Source of the DNA: Pseudoalteromonas luteoviolacea S2607
GTDB lineage: Bacteria; Pseudomonadota; Gammaproteobacteria; Enterobacterales; Alteromonadaceae
Length of the DNA: 64,000 nucleotides
NCBI RefSeq assembly: GCF_001625575.1
Contig: NZ_AUXV01000056.1
Coordinates: 434,001-498,000, forward strand
Reading direction: 5' to 3'
Positions 54,033 to 62,519 of this stretch are shown here, one piece after another. Below the pieces are notes generated by a model. That model saw only the letters and a list, made by a program, of their open reading frames with translations, made no database searches and was not told the origin of the DNA. The position numbers and the translations under genes are program-made. Within the stretch, counting starts at the first letter, position 1, and every line of letters starts with the position of its first letter.

Positions 54033-54443
54033 TCAAATACCCAATAGAGGCAAGTTTTTTCTAAGCTTATATGTCAATGCAAGCTCTATACAGTGAGTAA
54101 TAATCGTTCTGGGGAGCGTTTCAGATAGGCTTAAAACTATGGCCCGTGTACTTTGAAGCACAAGGTGCTCCCCATATACTACTCGAAATGTGTCAACCAA
54201 TTTGGTTTGGCAATTAAAATACATAAAATAATGGTCAGGGTAAGCTCGCTTCCAATCAATCCTAATTGGGCTGCCCGTTTTGACGCTGTAACTTACTTCC
54301 CCCCATTTCAAAGACTGATCCACTGCCCCCAAACCTAAACTACTCGCTACATCTAAAATAAGGTTATGCAATTCCATTAACCTCTCTTGAGCATGCATTG
54401 GGTATTCTGCGAGTTTTAGCTTTATCAGCGGGTCCAATGACAC
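54033..54443 (-). CDS. DUF1801-family protein
   Basis: A 136-residue protein of the DUF1801 (YdhG-like) family: VDQSLKWGEVSYSVKTGSPIRIDWK and HYFMYFNCQTKLVDTFR are the recognisable parts. AGGAGG stands before its ATG. It is a small cytoplasmic alpha/beta protein. Function is unknown; in related proteins it is proposed to be an iron- or ligand-binding fold. Confidence 0.75.
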   Translation of the reverse strand: MSLDPLIKLKLAEYPMHAQERLMELHNLILDVASSLGLGAVDQSLKWGEVSYSVKTGSPIRIDWKRAYPDHYFMYFNCQTKLVDTFRVVYGEHLVLQSTRAIVLSLSETLPRTIITHCIELALTYKLRKNLPLLGI

Positions 54444-54523
54444 CTCCTAGTAAGAGTTGTGGGCGTTAACTATGGCGATTTACAATAAAAATAGCCTACA
54501 AGAAGTAAAGCTTTTTCTCGTCT

Positions 54524-54547
54524 TAGGCCACAAACTATGGTGGCCTA
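54524..54547. repeat. Hairpin next to the zincin-like gene
   Basis: TAGGCCAC/GTGGCCTA, perfect eight-base arms with an eight-base loop, six bases beyond the stop codon of the gene at 54553. It may be a weak terminator. Confidence 0.45.
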
Positions 54548-54552
54548 CCACT

Positions 54553-55158
54553 TTACAACTTAGAGGGTCTGAACTCTAGACCAAACTCTTTTAACATTCT
54601 ATCTAGTTTTTCTTCATTCTTTGAGTCCAAAATAGTTGCATAAACCCATTTGTAATAGCCGTTCGTCGATAAGTTCTCTTGTGCCTTTTGTTTACCAACC
54701 AGTTGTGTGAGCGCTATATATTCAAGATAGCAAACAATTAAATGGCTTAAGGTACTTCCTTCGTCTCGACTTCCATATGGAAAGCCTACTTTAACACTTG
54801 GAAAGTCTTGCTTGATCCGCGCACGGAAATCTTCCATGCTTGGCTTACCGTTAATAATAACGTGCCAATGAAACTGCTCATGTAAATATGTGGAAAGCAG
54901 CTTAATTTTGTTTTCTAGGTATTTGTTTTGCGTACTCATAGTGATGACAGGATGGCTGTAAGGAACCTTCGCCCCTTGATCGACCAAAACCTTATCAGTG
55001 TATATCCAAGATCTCAGGTCGTATTGCTTATGCAATGCCTCTAAATCAGATTTGATTTTCTGCTCTTTAGTTGATTGATTTACCGTTGTAATATCTACTT
55101 GAGCCAGAGATGAAAAAGTAGAAAAAGAAAGGATAAAAAGTACAAACAAAAATTTCAT
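54553..55158 (-). CDS. Exported protein with an HExxH motif
   Basis: A 201-residue protein with a Sec signal peptide (MKFLFVLFILSFSTFSSLAQ). Residues 93-97 read HEQFH, the HExxH zinc-binding motif of zincin metallopeptidases, within LLSTYLHEQFHWHVI. His139 and Glu146 (SHLIVCYLEYIAL) in a later helix could give the third ligand, as in gluzincins. I cannot name a peptidase family. It could be a small exported peptidase, or a protein that kept the fold. It lies 108 bases downstream of the small exported gene at 55267, same strand. Confidence 0.7.
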   Translation of the reverse strand: MKFLFVLFILSFSTFSSLAQVDITTVNQSTKEQKIKSDLEALHKQYDLRSWIYTDKVLVDQGAKVPYSHPVITMSTQNKYLENKIKLLSTYLHEQFHWHVIINGKPSMEDFRARIKQDFPSVKVGFPYGSRDEGSTLSHLIVCYLEYIALTQLVGKQKAQENLSTNGYYKWVYATILDSKNEEKLDRMLKEFGLEFRPSKL

Positions 55159-55266
55159 AGTTATTCAGTATAATTAATAGTTATTTTTACAGTGCAGTTC
55201 AAAGCTAGTTAAAAAGATAGGAAAATTTTATTCTATGCGAGTGGAATAAAAACTTCCTCCCTGTAT

Positions 55267-55608
55267 TTAAAATCCAATAGCAAGCATCAACTTACATTCT
55301 TTTGTTATCATGCCATCCCAATCTTGAGTTTCATTTGCATGAACAATAATAGGGGTTTTTAATTGGTAAGCTTCCTTAATAAAGTCATACATCGCTGCAT
55401 TTTTGTCACTTGCACCATCTAGCCAGTAGCCACTGGGGCATAGCGCTCGCGCTTCTTCGTCTTGGTTTTCCAAAGAAAACTTAAATACACCACCAGTATA
55501 ATCCGACCAAGTCATTAAGTAAGAAATCTTTTGTGGTATTTTGGTTTGCATAACAGCCAAAGAGTGAAAAGATAATATTGTAGCGAGTATAAACAACAAG
55601 TTTTTCAT
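55267..55608 (-). CDS. Small exported protein of unknown function
   Basis: A 113-residue protein with a signal peptide (MKNLLFILATILSFHSLA) and a mature part of about 95 residues. Visible features are the segments ARALCPSGYWLDGASDKNAAMYDFIKEA and WDGMITKECKLMLAIGF, with two cysteines. I do not recognise it. It is on the same strand as the HExxH gene and could be co-transcribed with it. Confidence 0.6.
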   Translation of the reverse strand: MKNLLFILATILSFHSLAVMQTKIPQKISYLMTWSDYTGGVFKFSLENQDEEARALCPSGYWLDGASDKNAAMYDFIKEAYQLKTPIIVHANETQDWDGMITKECKLMLAIGF

Positions 55609-55934
55609 TTTATTTTCCTTATAGAAACGAAATGTAAATATAACAACAAATCACTCCTCTAGAAACTTTATAAAAGCAAACCCATAATTATATTAATTTA
55701 ATCATATAAAATAGGAACATACGTGCAAAAAGCAGGCTAGTAGTAACCCTCTAGATTGTATGGGTGAGAGAAAATTGAAATGGGGAAATTTCTTCAATAA
55801 GTACCCAGCACCCTCACGATTTCGTCTGATACACCATGCTGTATATTCGATATACTACACCTGCAAAATTCTAATGTGCCACTTATCCAATTATTAGTTT
55901 AGGTATATTGTTTCACACAAAACCCTTTGCTAGG
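55609..55934. other. Intergenic region with a small palindrome
   Basis: About 325 AT-rich bases. GTATAT-TCG-ATATAC at 55841-55855 is an inverted repeat that could be an operator or chance in AT-rich DNA. No gene is seen. Confidence 0.4.
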
Positions 55935-56906
55935 TTAAACAACATAATCCACTTGCTGAATTAAATTAGGGGTTCCCTTATCATCCAGATAAAACCCACT
56001 TCTCCTTACGGCACCTTTTAACTCTCCCGACTCTCTGATATTTAACGGCGTCTCTACATTTGTAACAGAAATAGCACCGATTCCAGCCTCATCAAGAGAG
56101 AGCAGTTTATCTTCGTCGATGTTCTTTACCCAAACACGGAGACTGTCAAAGACATCGTCATTCTCGTCAATAAAGCCATTTTTATCTTTGTCATACTGGG
56201 CCAAATCTGCAAACCCATTTCCACTTAACGCACCAAAAAGCTCTTTCCCATCATCTACTTTGCTATTTTTATTGAGATCCAACGCCAAGAACCCATAGCC
56301 TTTCTTCAGATGCGCAAAGCTGTCTTGTTGCCCATCCGCGTCAATATCAAAGCGCATATCTTCCTTATCTAGCTCTACTGACTTATTGTTAAAGCTAATC
56401 ACTAACGGGTCTTTCATATCAACGCTTTCAATTGTTCGCTGATAACTCGAATACGACTGTGCAAATTCAGCTTTGAAAACGAAATCAATTTGTTCTCCGC
56501 TTTCAAGCCTTATCTGACCATCTACTCTCAATGCATTTGATTGACTCTCATTCGTGTAGCGATCCACGATTATTTGAACGGCTGGGGGTTGTTCACGGTC
56601 CAAGTTTTCAGCATTCGAGACAGCATTTGAGGTGCCGTGATGTGATACATCAGTTTCAATAACATCGTCATACCACTGTACGTCTTTTCCTGTCAGCTTT
56701 TGAATTAACAATTTTAAGATATACATTTTTGCCCCAGCCTGCATGCTTAATTCATCGTCCACTTGAACACTCTCTAACTGCGTCATGTCAGAACCTTCTA
56801 GTGAGGCAATTTCATCGGGACTAGTCACCTCTGTCCGCTTTTCAATAACCTGACGTTTCTCTTCATGCTTATTCATCATGCTAACTTGTGCACTTTCAAT
56901 TTTCAT
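55935..56906 (-). CDS. EF-hand-like calcium-binding protein
   Basis: A protein of about 323 residues starting at ATG 56906, with a strong AGGAGG just upstream. No signal peptide is seen. The N-terminal third is charged and partly helical (AGAKMYILKLLIQKLTGK). The C-terminal half has several Asp-rich loops of EF-hand/dockerin type: DIDADGQQD, DLNKNSKVDDGKE, DKDKNGFIDENDD and NIDEDKLLSLDE. The GYGFLALDLN and DDGKELFG segments are common in marine VCBS-like calcium-binding proteins. Calcium binding is inferred; localisation is unclear, perhaps leaderless export. Confidence 0.72.
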   Translation of the reverse strand: MKIESAQVSMMNKHEEKRQVIEKRTEVTSPDEIASLEGSDMTQLESVQVDDELSMQAGAKMYILKLLIQKLTGKDVQWYDDVIETDVSHHGTSNAVSNAENLDREQPPAVQIIVDRYTNESQSNALRVDGQIRLESGEQIDFVFKAEFAQSYSSYQRTIESVDMKDPLVISFNNKSVELDKEDMRFDIDADGQQDSFAHLKKGYGFLALDLNKNSKVDDGKELFGALSGNGFADLAQYDKDKNGFIDENDDVFDSLRVWVKNIDEDKLLSLDEAGIGAISVTNVETPLNIRESGELKGAVRRSGFYLDDKGTPNLIQQVDYVV

Positions 56907-56966
56907 AACCCCTCCTATCACATCCATGCACTTTTATATCGGCAGAAGCGGTTAATTATTAAGCAG

Positions 56967-57227
56967 TCAACTGGTAATAAATGAAGGTATGAAGAGCAAA
57001 GCTAATAGAGTTGGGTTGTCATCTGAAAAATCCCAGAGGCTGCTCCCCAACATATCAGCCCGATTACTTAGAATATCAAAGACCTTTGATATTCCTTGAT
57101 AGAGCCACAGTCTTATAAATAGGGCGTTTAAAGCTTGAGTAACTGTTACGGATACTTTGACAGTTGCATCCACATTATTACCTAACGTGATGTTTATGAC
57201 ACCACCAAGCTCTGTATTGAAATCCAA
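56967..57227 (-). CDS. Doubtful small frame after the nitrilase gene
   Basis: An 86-codon frame with a TTG start, in frame with the nitrilase gene and beginning 15 bases after its TAA stop. The translation has a hydrophobic end (PTLLALLFIPSFITS) and TVKVSVTVTQALNALFIRLWLYQ. No ribosome site is clear. It could be a genuine small gene or a chance frame. Confidence 0.22.
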   Translation of the reverse strand: MDFNTELGGVINITLGNNVDATVKVSVTVTQALNALFIRLWLYQGISKVFDILSNRADMLGSSLWDFSDDNPTLLALLFIPSFITS

Positions 57228-57242
57228 TAACCCGAGTTTACG

Positions 57243-57974
57243 TTACATGGGATATACCTTGCCAACCCATGAGTCACTGCCCGCTTGCGCAATAACCAGC
57301 GCATCTTCGCATTGCTTAACCTGTGCAATGAGGTTGTTTTTGAACCAAATGGCGCTTTTGCCAGCAGTATCTAGGCCACCACTCGGCTTGCTGTAATTGG
57401 CAATCGCCACCAACAATCCATACTCAGATGCATAACTAGACCACATTTTTGCATCTTTGTTATAACCCTGCGGGGTAACGAGTACGCCAGCAATATATAC
57501 GCTTGCTCCCAGAGCAACGCTAGATTGCGCGTGTTGAGGATTAATGGTGTCCGCGCAGATAGCGTTTGCAATGCCATGCTTTCCTACTTGAAATAAGTGG
57601 TGCTTATCACCATGGGTGAAGTATTTCTCTTCACCTTCATGTAAAAACATCTTTTCGTATGTTTCGACCACTCCAGTGCCATGAATTAATATCAAACCTA
57701 TCTTGGGCGACCCTATTGTTTTCAGAGGCGCGCCAACACCAATCGACAAATTGTATTGTTTTGCTGCATCAATTAATGGCGCTAAACGGTCATCGTCTTC
57801 GGTAAATGCTAACTCATTTGCCAATTTTGGTTCATAACCCGTCAGAGACAACTCTGGAAAAACTAGGTAGTTAACGCCGTATTTGCTTGCTTCTTGTATA
57901 TATCTCAGGTGTTCATCTATATTAGACTCAACATCTCCACGAATTGAACCGCATTGCGCCAATGCAACAATCAT
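57243..57974 (-). CDS. Nitrilase-superfamily carbon-nitrogen hydrolase
   Basis: A 243-residue amidase of the nitrilase superfamily. The Glu-Lys-Cys triad is visible: FPELSLTGYEP (Glu), YEKMFLHEGEEKYFTHGD (Lys) and GIANAICADTINP (Cys). It is slightly short for the family but looks complete, ending SDSWVGKVYPM. Such enzymes hydrolyse small amides or omega-amides. The substrate is unknown and the gene seems monocistronic. Confidence 0.88.
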   Translation of the reverse strand: MIVALAQCGSIRGDVESNIDEHLRYIQEASKYGVNYLVFPELSLTGYEPKLANELAFTEDDDRLAPLIDAAKQYNLSIGVGAPLKTIGSPKIGLILIHGTGVVETYEKMFLHEGEEKYFTHGDKHHLFQVGKHGIANAICADTINPQHAQSSVALGASVYIAGVLVTPQGYNKDAKMWSSYASEYGLLVAIANYSKPSGGLDTAGKSAIWFKNNLIAQVKQCEDALVIAQAGSDSWVGKVYPM

Positions 57975-58202
57975 CTTTACTCCTTTAGATTAAGTTAGAA
58001 ACATATACGTTTACTCTTTGAATCATAGTGATAATACCCCACCTACTTTACGCTGATAGCAGGATTTTACACTAACCGTGGTATGCCTAGACTAGGCCTC
58101 CACCGCAGCAGAAGCCTATTTTAATTTTGAAAGGGTTACAACCACTCAATGGTTATAATCAAGCCGTTTATGGCTCGAACCAAATTCCTTATTGTCAATT
58201 TG

Positions 58203-59084
58203 CTAGTGACCTTGGCTGACAGACTTGTCGCAAGTAACAGGGTAGCACTCAAATGCTGCTCTTAGCCCTTTGTAAAGGCTCTGATGTAACATCGACATAT
58301 GATTCTCATCCTGAAATACCTCATAGATGCCTTTTGTCTTGCTTGCAGCTAATAGCAAGTGGCCTGTGCGAGCAATCGCTTGAATATGTGCTAAGTAGTC
58401 TGCTAAGAAATCACCTGCTCCATCATGGTCATGACCTGCAGCTACATAAATATTATATGCCTTTGAGTTGAATAAACTCGCAGATAGCTCGACTTGATTT
58501 ACGATAGTGGCATTGTCCCACCACATAGAAGGGTCAAGTGCGATGTAAGATTTGAAAGTATCTTGGATCTGCTCGTTAAGTGCAGCTGTCATTGTAAACA
58601 GGCCACCCAATGAATGCCCTGCTAGCACTCTAAAATCATTTGTGCGGTATTTATTGTCGATATACGGTACGACTTCACTGTGTATAAAGTCTTGGAATCT
58701 AGCACTTTGCCCCGTAGTGTTTGGTGTGCTATGGCCATCATTTGGTACTGTGGGGGTTAGATCTCTAGCTCTGTTTTGTCGCGTATCAATCGCCACGAGT
58801 ATTGCCTGTGGTATATGCCCCACTATATTTGCAAACCACATACTTTCAGCTGTTATAAACTGATAAACTGCTCCATCAGTTATATACACAACTGGGTAGC
58901 GCTTTTGAGCGTTCTCTGGACGGTGGTAGCCTTGAGGCAGCGCAACCCAAACCTTTTTACTCTCAGGCAAAATGTTAGGGTCAAATGTAAGTTCAACAGG
59001 TTCATGCCGATAGGTATACGGCTCATAAGCTGCAAAAGCCGAAAAACAAAACAGTGTTATTATAATGCCAAGTATTGCTTTCAT
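58203..59084 (-). CDS. Exported esterase (enterochelin-esterase-like fold)
   Basis: A 293-residue alpha/beta hydrolase with a signal peptide (MKAILGIIITLFCFSAFA). The nucleophile motif is AGHSLGGLFTM near residues 158-168. The YPVVYITDGAVYQ and FKSYIALDPSMWWDNATIV segments match the putative esterase family (PF00756) that includes enterochelin esterase and antigen 85. DENHMSM near the C-terminus probably supplies the catalytic His. It is likely periplasmic or secreted. Substrate unknown; a siderophore role is not supported by neighbours. Confidence 0.85.
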   Translation of the reverse strand: MKAILGIIITLFCFSAFAAYEPYTYRHEPVELTFDPNILPESKKVWVALPQGYHRPENAQKRYPVVYITDGAVYQFITAESMWFANIVGHIPQAILVAIDTRQNRARDLTPTVPNDGHSTPNTTGQSARFQDFIHSEVVPYIDNKYRTNDFRVLAGHSLGGLFTMTAALNEQIQDTFKSYIALDPSMWWDNATIVNQVELSASLFNSKAYNIYVAAGHDHDGAGDFLADYLAHIQAIARTGHLLLAASKTKGIYEVFQDENHMSMLHQSLYKGLRAAFECYPVTCDKSVSQGH

Positions 59085-59209
59085 ATCAATCTCCTTTTAA
59101 ATGGTCGACACTATAGACCACACCACCATGGATTTGTTCGAAATTTTTGTGTAATTTTCACTCAATCGTTTGTAGTCACTAGCGTTAATATTCCTGCTAC
59201 GCAAAACGT

Positions 59210-60802
59210 TTAAATTAATACTTTACGCACTTTGGGCATAATTCTTCGACTTACAGGGATTTCAGCCCCTGTTGTTAAAGTCAGTATACCGCCACCAGAA
59301 GTAGATTTTTCAAGTGACTGTACATAGTGTGTATTCACAAGGTAGGAACGATGAACTCGCACAAACAAATCAGGTAATTTTTCTTCCATTGTGCTTAAAC
59401 TCTCACTATGTAAAACACGCTTTGTATCGGCAATATTCACTTCCACATAATCTCTTGCCCCTTTGCAAAAGCAGATCTGATCGGCAGAAAACCACTCAAC
59501 TTTGCCGGAGTGATTCAGCATGATTTTAGTAGGTTGCCTCGCTTCAGAGTAGTCGTCTAAAGCACGCTGCAGGCGGTCTGCTCTGCTTTGCTCTGAAAGC
59601 CTTTGTACTTTTTCATTCCTGTATGCAATTGCATGCTGCACCAGGAAGTAAAGTAACAGTAAAGAGACAAAATAGTAGAAGTAAACATCCAGAAATTTAC
59701 CTGGCAGGAAAGCAATAAGCATTGAAAAAATAAAAAGAGCAACAGCGTGCGCTAACGCTGATTGACGCTTATAAACAGTTGCATATACAGCTAAAGCTAA
59801 ACAAATAAATGCAGGGATCTGAATCGCAAAAATAGTGCTCTGCTCTATAGAGTTAGATTGATATACGGCAGCTAATGTTAAACATAAAGCCGACAGCACG
59901 AGTCTCTTTCTGCCTGAGTTTAGAAAAGCGTGCGCTAGATAGGTAAGTAAGCAAACACCGCTGAGTGAACCCAATGCAAAAATCGACAAGACTCTAATTT
60001 CATGAACCGGATAGTTGTATGCTATTAACCCGCGTAAGAGCTCTGTTACTAGTTGGGCCATCACAACAGTCGTCAATAATGGTAGTAGCAGGTTATATTG
60101 AGAGACCGTACCAGTCAGCACTAATGGTAGTGTATAGACCAATCCAATTAATAATATGCCCAGTGGGATAAATGACGGCAAATAATTTCGAAGGACGACA
60201 TTTTGAGGTGACGCATAATCGCTAATGATTATACGCTGTATTAGTTGCTCAAAGCCTATCAAGTTATGGTGTGATGACAGCTTTATCACCAACTCATTAT
60301 TGTGTGCTTTGAGTAAATTGGCTGGTAAGTATGTGACGTAATCCATTGCCCCGGCAATCTCGTCAGAAGGGATTGCTGAAGGCAAACCATTTCGCCCAAT
60401 CATTTGACCATTTAAATAAAATTCAGCCGCGGCTTTTGCAGAAATAAACAACCCTAAGGGCTTGTTACGCAGCATCAATAACTGGTCTGCATCAAATAAT
60501 GCACCTACCCATACAAGCTTGTCATACTCGTTGACCTCACTCAGCGACCTCTCTTCGCACTTTGTTTTGAAAAACCCGGTTACTAGCCCTTCTGCCTCAC
60601 CTCCTTCACAGATCTTAACTGATTGAATATAAAGCTTATTATACGTTGAGGCATGCGCTTCTAACGATATTAAACAAGTCATTATGACAAATAAAAGGAG
60701 AACTAATCGTGTGTTTGCAGTCAAAACGCTTGTCGCTTTACTTTTACTTAGCAGGTGCTTAGGGTGCGATACCACTTGCAGAAAATTAGCTACCGTTTGC
60801 AT
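59210..60802 (-). CDS. Membrane-bound LytTR-type regulator
   Basis: A 530-residue protein. The N-terminus has a signal anchor, then an extracytoplasmic sensory region of about 130 residues (YIQSVKICEGGEAEG ... AGAMDYVTYLPANLLKAHNNELVIKLSSH), resembling a 7TMR-DISM-like or galactose-binding beta sandwich. About seven hydrophobic segments follow (residues about 200-390). The C-terminal 100 residues are a LytTR DNA-binding domain: VEWFSADQICFCKGARDYVEV, KLPDLFVRVHRSYLVN and the late PVSRRIMPKV. It is thus a one-component membrane regulator. It is divergent from the serine hydrolase gene, which may be its target. Confidence 0.85.
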   Translation of the reverse strand: MQTVANFLQVVSHPKHLLSKSKATSVLTANTRLVLLLFVIMTCLISLEAHASTYNKLYIQSVKICEGGEAEGLVTGFFKTKCEERSLSEVNEYDKLVWVGALFDADQLLMLRNKPLGLFISAKAAAEFYLNGQMIGRNGLPSAIPSDEIAGAMDYVTYLPANLLKAHNNELVIKLSSHHNLIGFEQLIQRIIISDYASPQNVVLRNYLPSFIPLGILLIGLVYTLPLVLTGTVSQYNLLLPLLTTVVMAQLVTELLRGLIAYNYPVHEIRVLSIFALGSLSGVCLLTYLAHAFLNSGRKRLVLSALCLTLAAVYQSNSIEQSTIFAIQIPAFICLALAVYATVYKRQSALAHAVALFIFSMLIAFLPGKFLDVYFYYFVSLLLLYFLVQHAIAYRNEKVQRLSEQSRADRLQRALDDYSEARQPTKIMLNHSGKVEWFSADQICFCKGARDYVEVNIADTKRVLHSESLSTMEEKLPDLFVRVHRSYLVNTHYVQSLEKSTSGGGILTLTTGAEIPVSRRIMPKVRKVLI

Positions 60803-60879
60803 ATAAGTGCTAGAAATATAAAAAGTAATTGTTATTGTCCTTAAAAGTTATCAATACGCTTTAAAGAGGGCCTATATCA

Positions 60880-62427
60880 ATGAACTATATCAAAAAATCA
60901 GTTTGCACTGGATTTATATTTTTGCAAACACTCTTGATACCACAAGCACAATGTGCAGGATTCAATCAAAATCAAGTGGATTCGTTAGTCAAAAAGGCGC
61001 AACGCGAACTTAATGTCCCTGGCGTGGCGCTCGCAATAGTAAAAGATAATGAAGTCATCCATGTAAAAGGATATGGGGTTAAATCTATAAATAATGGCGA
61101 CCTTGTCGATACAGGCACATTATTTCAAGTCGGCTCGATTACTAAGTCATTTAGGACAGCCGCGCTTGCCCTTTTAGTTGATCGCAATAAGCTTAATTGG
61201 GATGATAAAGTCATAGACCATTTACCCAACTTTCAAATGTACGACCCTTGGGTCACTCGTGAGTTTACTATCCGAGATTTATTAACCCATCGCTCTGGGT
61301 TGCCTCTAGGAGCAGGAGACCTACTTCAGTGGCCCGACGCAAAAGCCACAACAGATGAAATCATCGCTGCACTTCGGTTTTTAAAGCCTCAGAGTTCATT
61401 CAGATCACAATATGCATATGACAATTTAATGTATATCGTAGCGGCAGAAGTCATCCGAGTTGCATCGGGCATGCCTTGGGACCAATTTGTAGACAAAGAG
61501 CTGCTAGCACCTCTAGATATGGAGGACTGTGTGGCCCATTCCAAGCGTATTGCTGAGCCGGCTCTGCGCGCCACACCTCATATGGAAGTTGACGGGAAGT
61601 TAAAAACCACATTTTTCAAAAACGCTGATTTAGTCAACTGTAATATCAAGGGCATGGCTAAGTGGGCGCAAATGCACCTCGCACAAGGTAAGCTGCCAAA
61701 TGGAGAGCCACTTATTTCAATGCAGCAACAACAAGAAATGTGGCGTCCTGTGACCTTACAACAAGTATCGAATCTCGCTAAAAAATACTCTCAAACGCAC
61801 TTTCAAGCTTATGGCCTAGGCTGGCGGCTCATGGATTTTCACGGCCATTTGCATGTTTCGCATGGCGGTGCTGTACAGGGTATGACGTCTCATATGGCCT
61901 TTTTACCAGAGAAAAACATCGCTGTTATCGCATTGACAAACCAATGGTCCAGAGCTGCTCAAGGCCTTACGGCAACGATTTTAGAAAGCTATGTAACCGA
62001 TCAACCAACCGATTACATTGATATCTATATAGAAGGTAGAAAACGCTATGCCGCAATGCAAAAAAACACAAAGACAGACAAGCACAAGACTACCGAAGCG
62101 TCAAAAAGGCCTCCCACCCTATCGCTCGAGAGCTACACGGGTGTCTTCCATGACAGTTGGTATGGTGAAGTATCAATTGAAATAAATGACAACGCACTAT
62201 TAATCAACTTTTCTCGTAGCAAAGCACTCACTGGAAAACTCATACATATTGATGGAAATCGTTTCATCGCAAAATGGACTGACAGAACTCTTAATGCCGA
62301 CGCGTACGTCAACTTTGAGGTTAGCTTTAAAGGTGAGGTTTCAGGATTTAAAATGAAAGCTGTAAGCCGCAGTACTGATTTCTCTTACAACTTCCATGAT
62401 TTAAATTTGAAAAAGTTAAATAAGTAG
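60880..62427 (+). CDS. Serine hydrolase, beta-lactamase/PBP-like
   Basis: A 515-residue protein with a signal peptide ending near QAQCAG. The serine beta-lactamase/class C fold is shown by the SITK motif (Ser86, Lys89), the YDN motif in QYAYDNLMYI and the HGG motif in LHVSHGGAVQGMTS. A C-terminal extension from about residue 410 resembles DUF3471 (SYTGVFHDSWYGEVSIEI). Such proteins are usually peptidases or esterases rather than true beta-lactamases. Start ATG 60880 follows GAGG. Upstream AAAAGT occurs twice, 22 bases apart, a possible LytTR-type direct repeat. Confidence 0.9.
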   Translation: MNYIKKSVCTGFIFLQTLLIPQAQCAGFNQNQVDSLVKKAQRELNVPGVALAIVKDNEVIHVKGYGVKSINNGDLVDTGTLFQVGSITKSFRTAALALLVDRNKLNWDDKVIDHLPNFQMYDPWVTREFTIRDLLTHRSGLPLGAGDLLQWPDAKATTDEIIAALRFLKPQSSFRSQYAYDNLMYIVAAEVIRVASGMPWDQFVDKELLAPLDMEDCVAHSKRIAEPALRATPHMEVDGKLKTTFFKNADLVNCNIKGMAKWAQMHLAQGKLPNGEPLISMQQQQEMWRPVTLQQVSNLAKKYSQTHFQAYGLGWRLMDFHGHLHVSHGGAVQGMTSHMAFLPEKNIAVIALTNQWSRAAQGLTATILESYVTDQPTDYIDIYIEGRKRYAAMQKNTKTDKHKTTEASKRPPTLSLESYTGVFHDSWYGEVSIEINDNALLINFSRSKALTGKLIHIDGNRFIAKWTDRTLNADAYVNFEVSFKGEVSGFKMKAVSRSTDFSYNFHDLNLKKLNK

Positions 62428-62519
62428 CGATGTCGCTAGGTGTTGTCTTTCAGCAAACCTGTACATTAGAGCCAATATCAACTTCTACTGTACAGGTTAA
62501 TCGACTCTAAAGTGCGACC

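Noticed and set aside
56967..57227. In-frame reading through the nitrilase stop as a longer nitrilase or recoded gene
   Set aside because: The nitrilase is complete at its TAA, and the following residues do not resemble a nitrilase C-terminus; kept only as a doubtful small frame.
60880..62427. True beta-lactamase (antibiotic resistance)
   Set aside because: The SxxK/YxN/HGG layout and C-terminal DUF3471-like extension fit class C-like peptidases or esterases; resistance is not supported.
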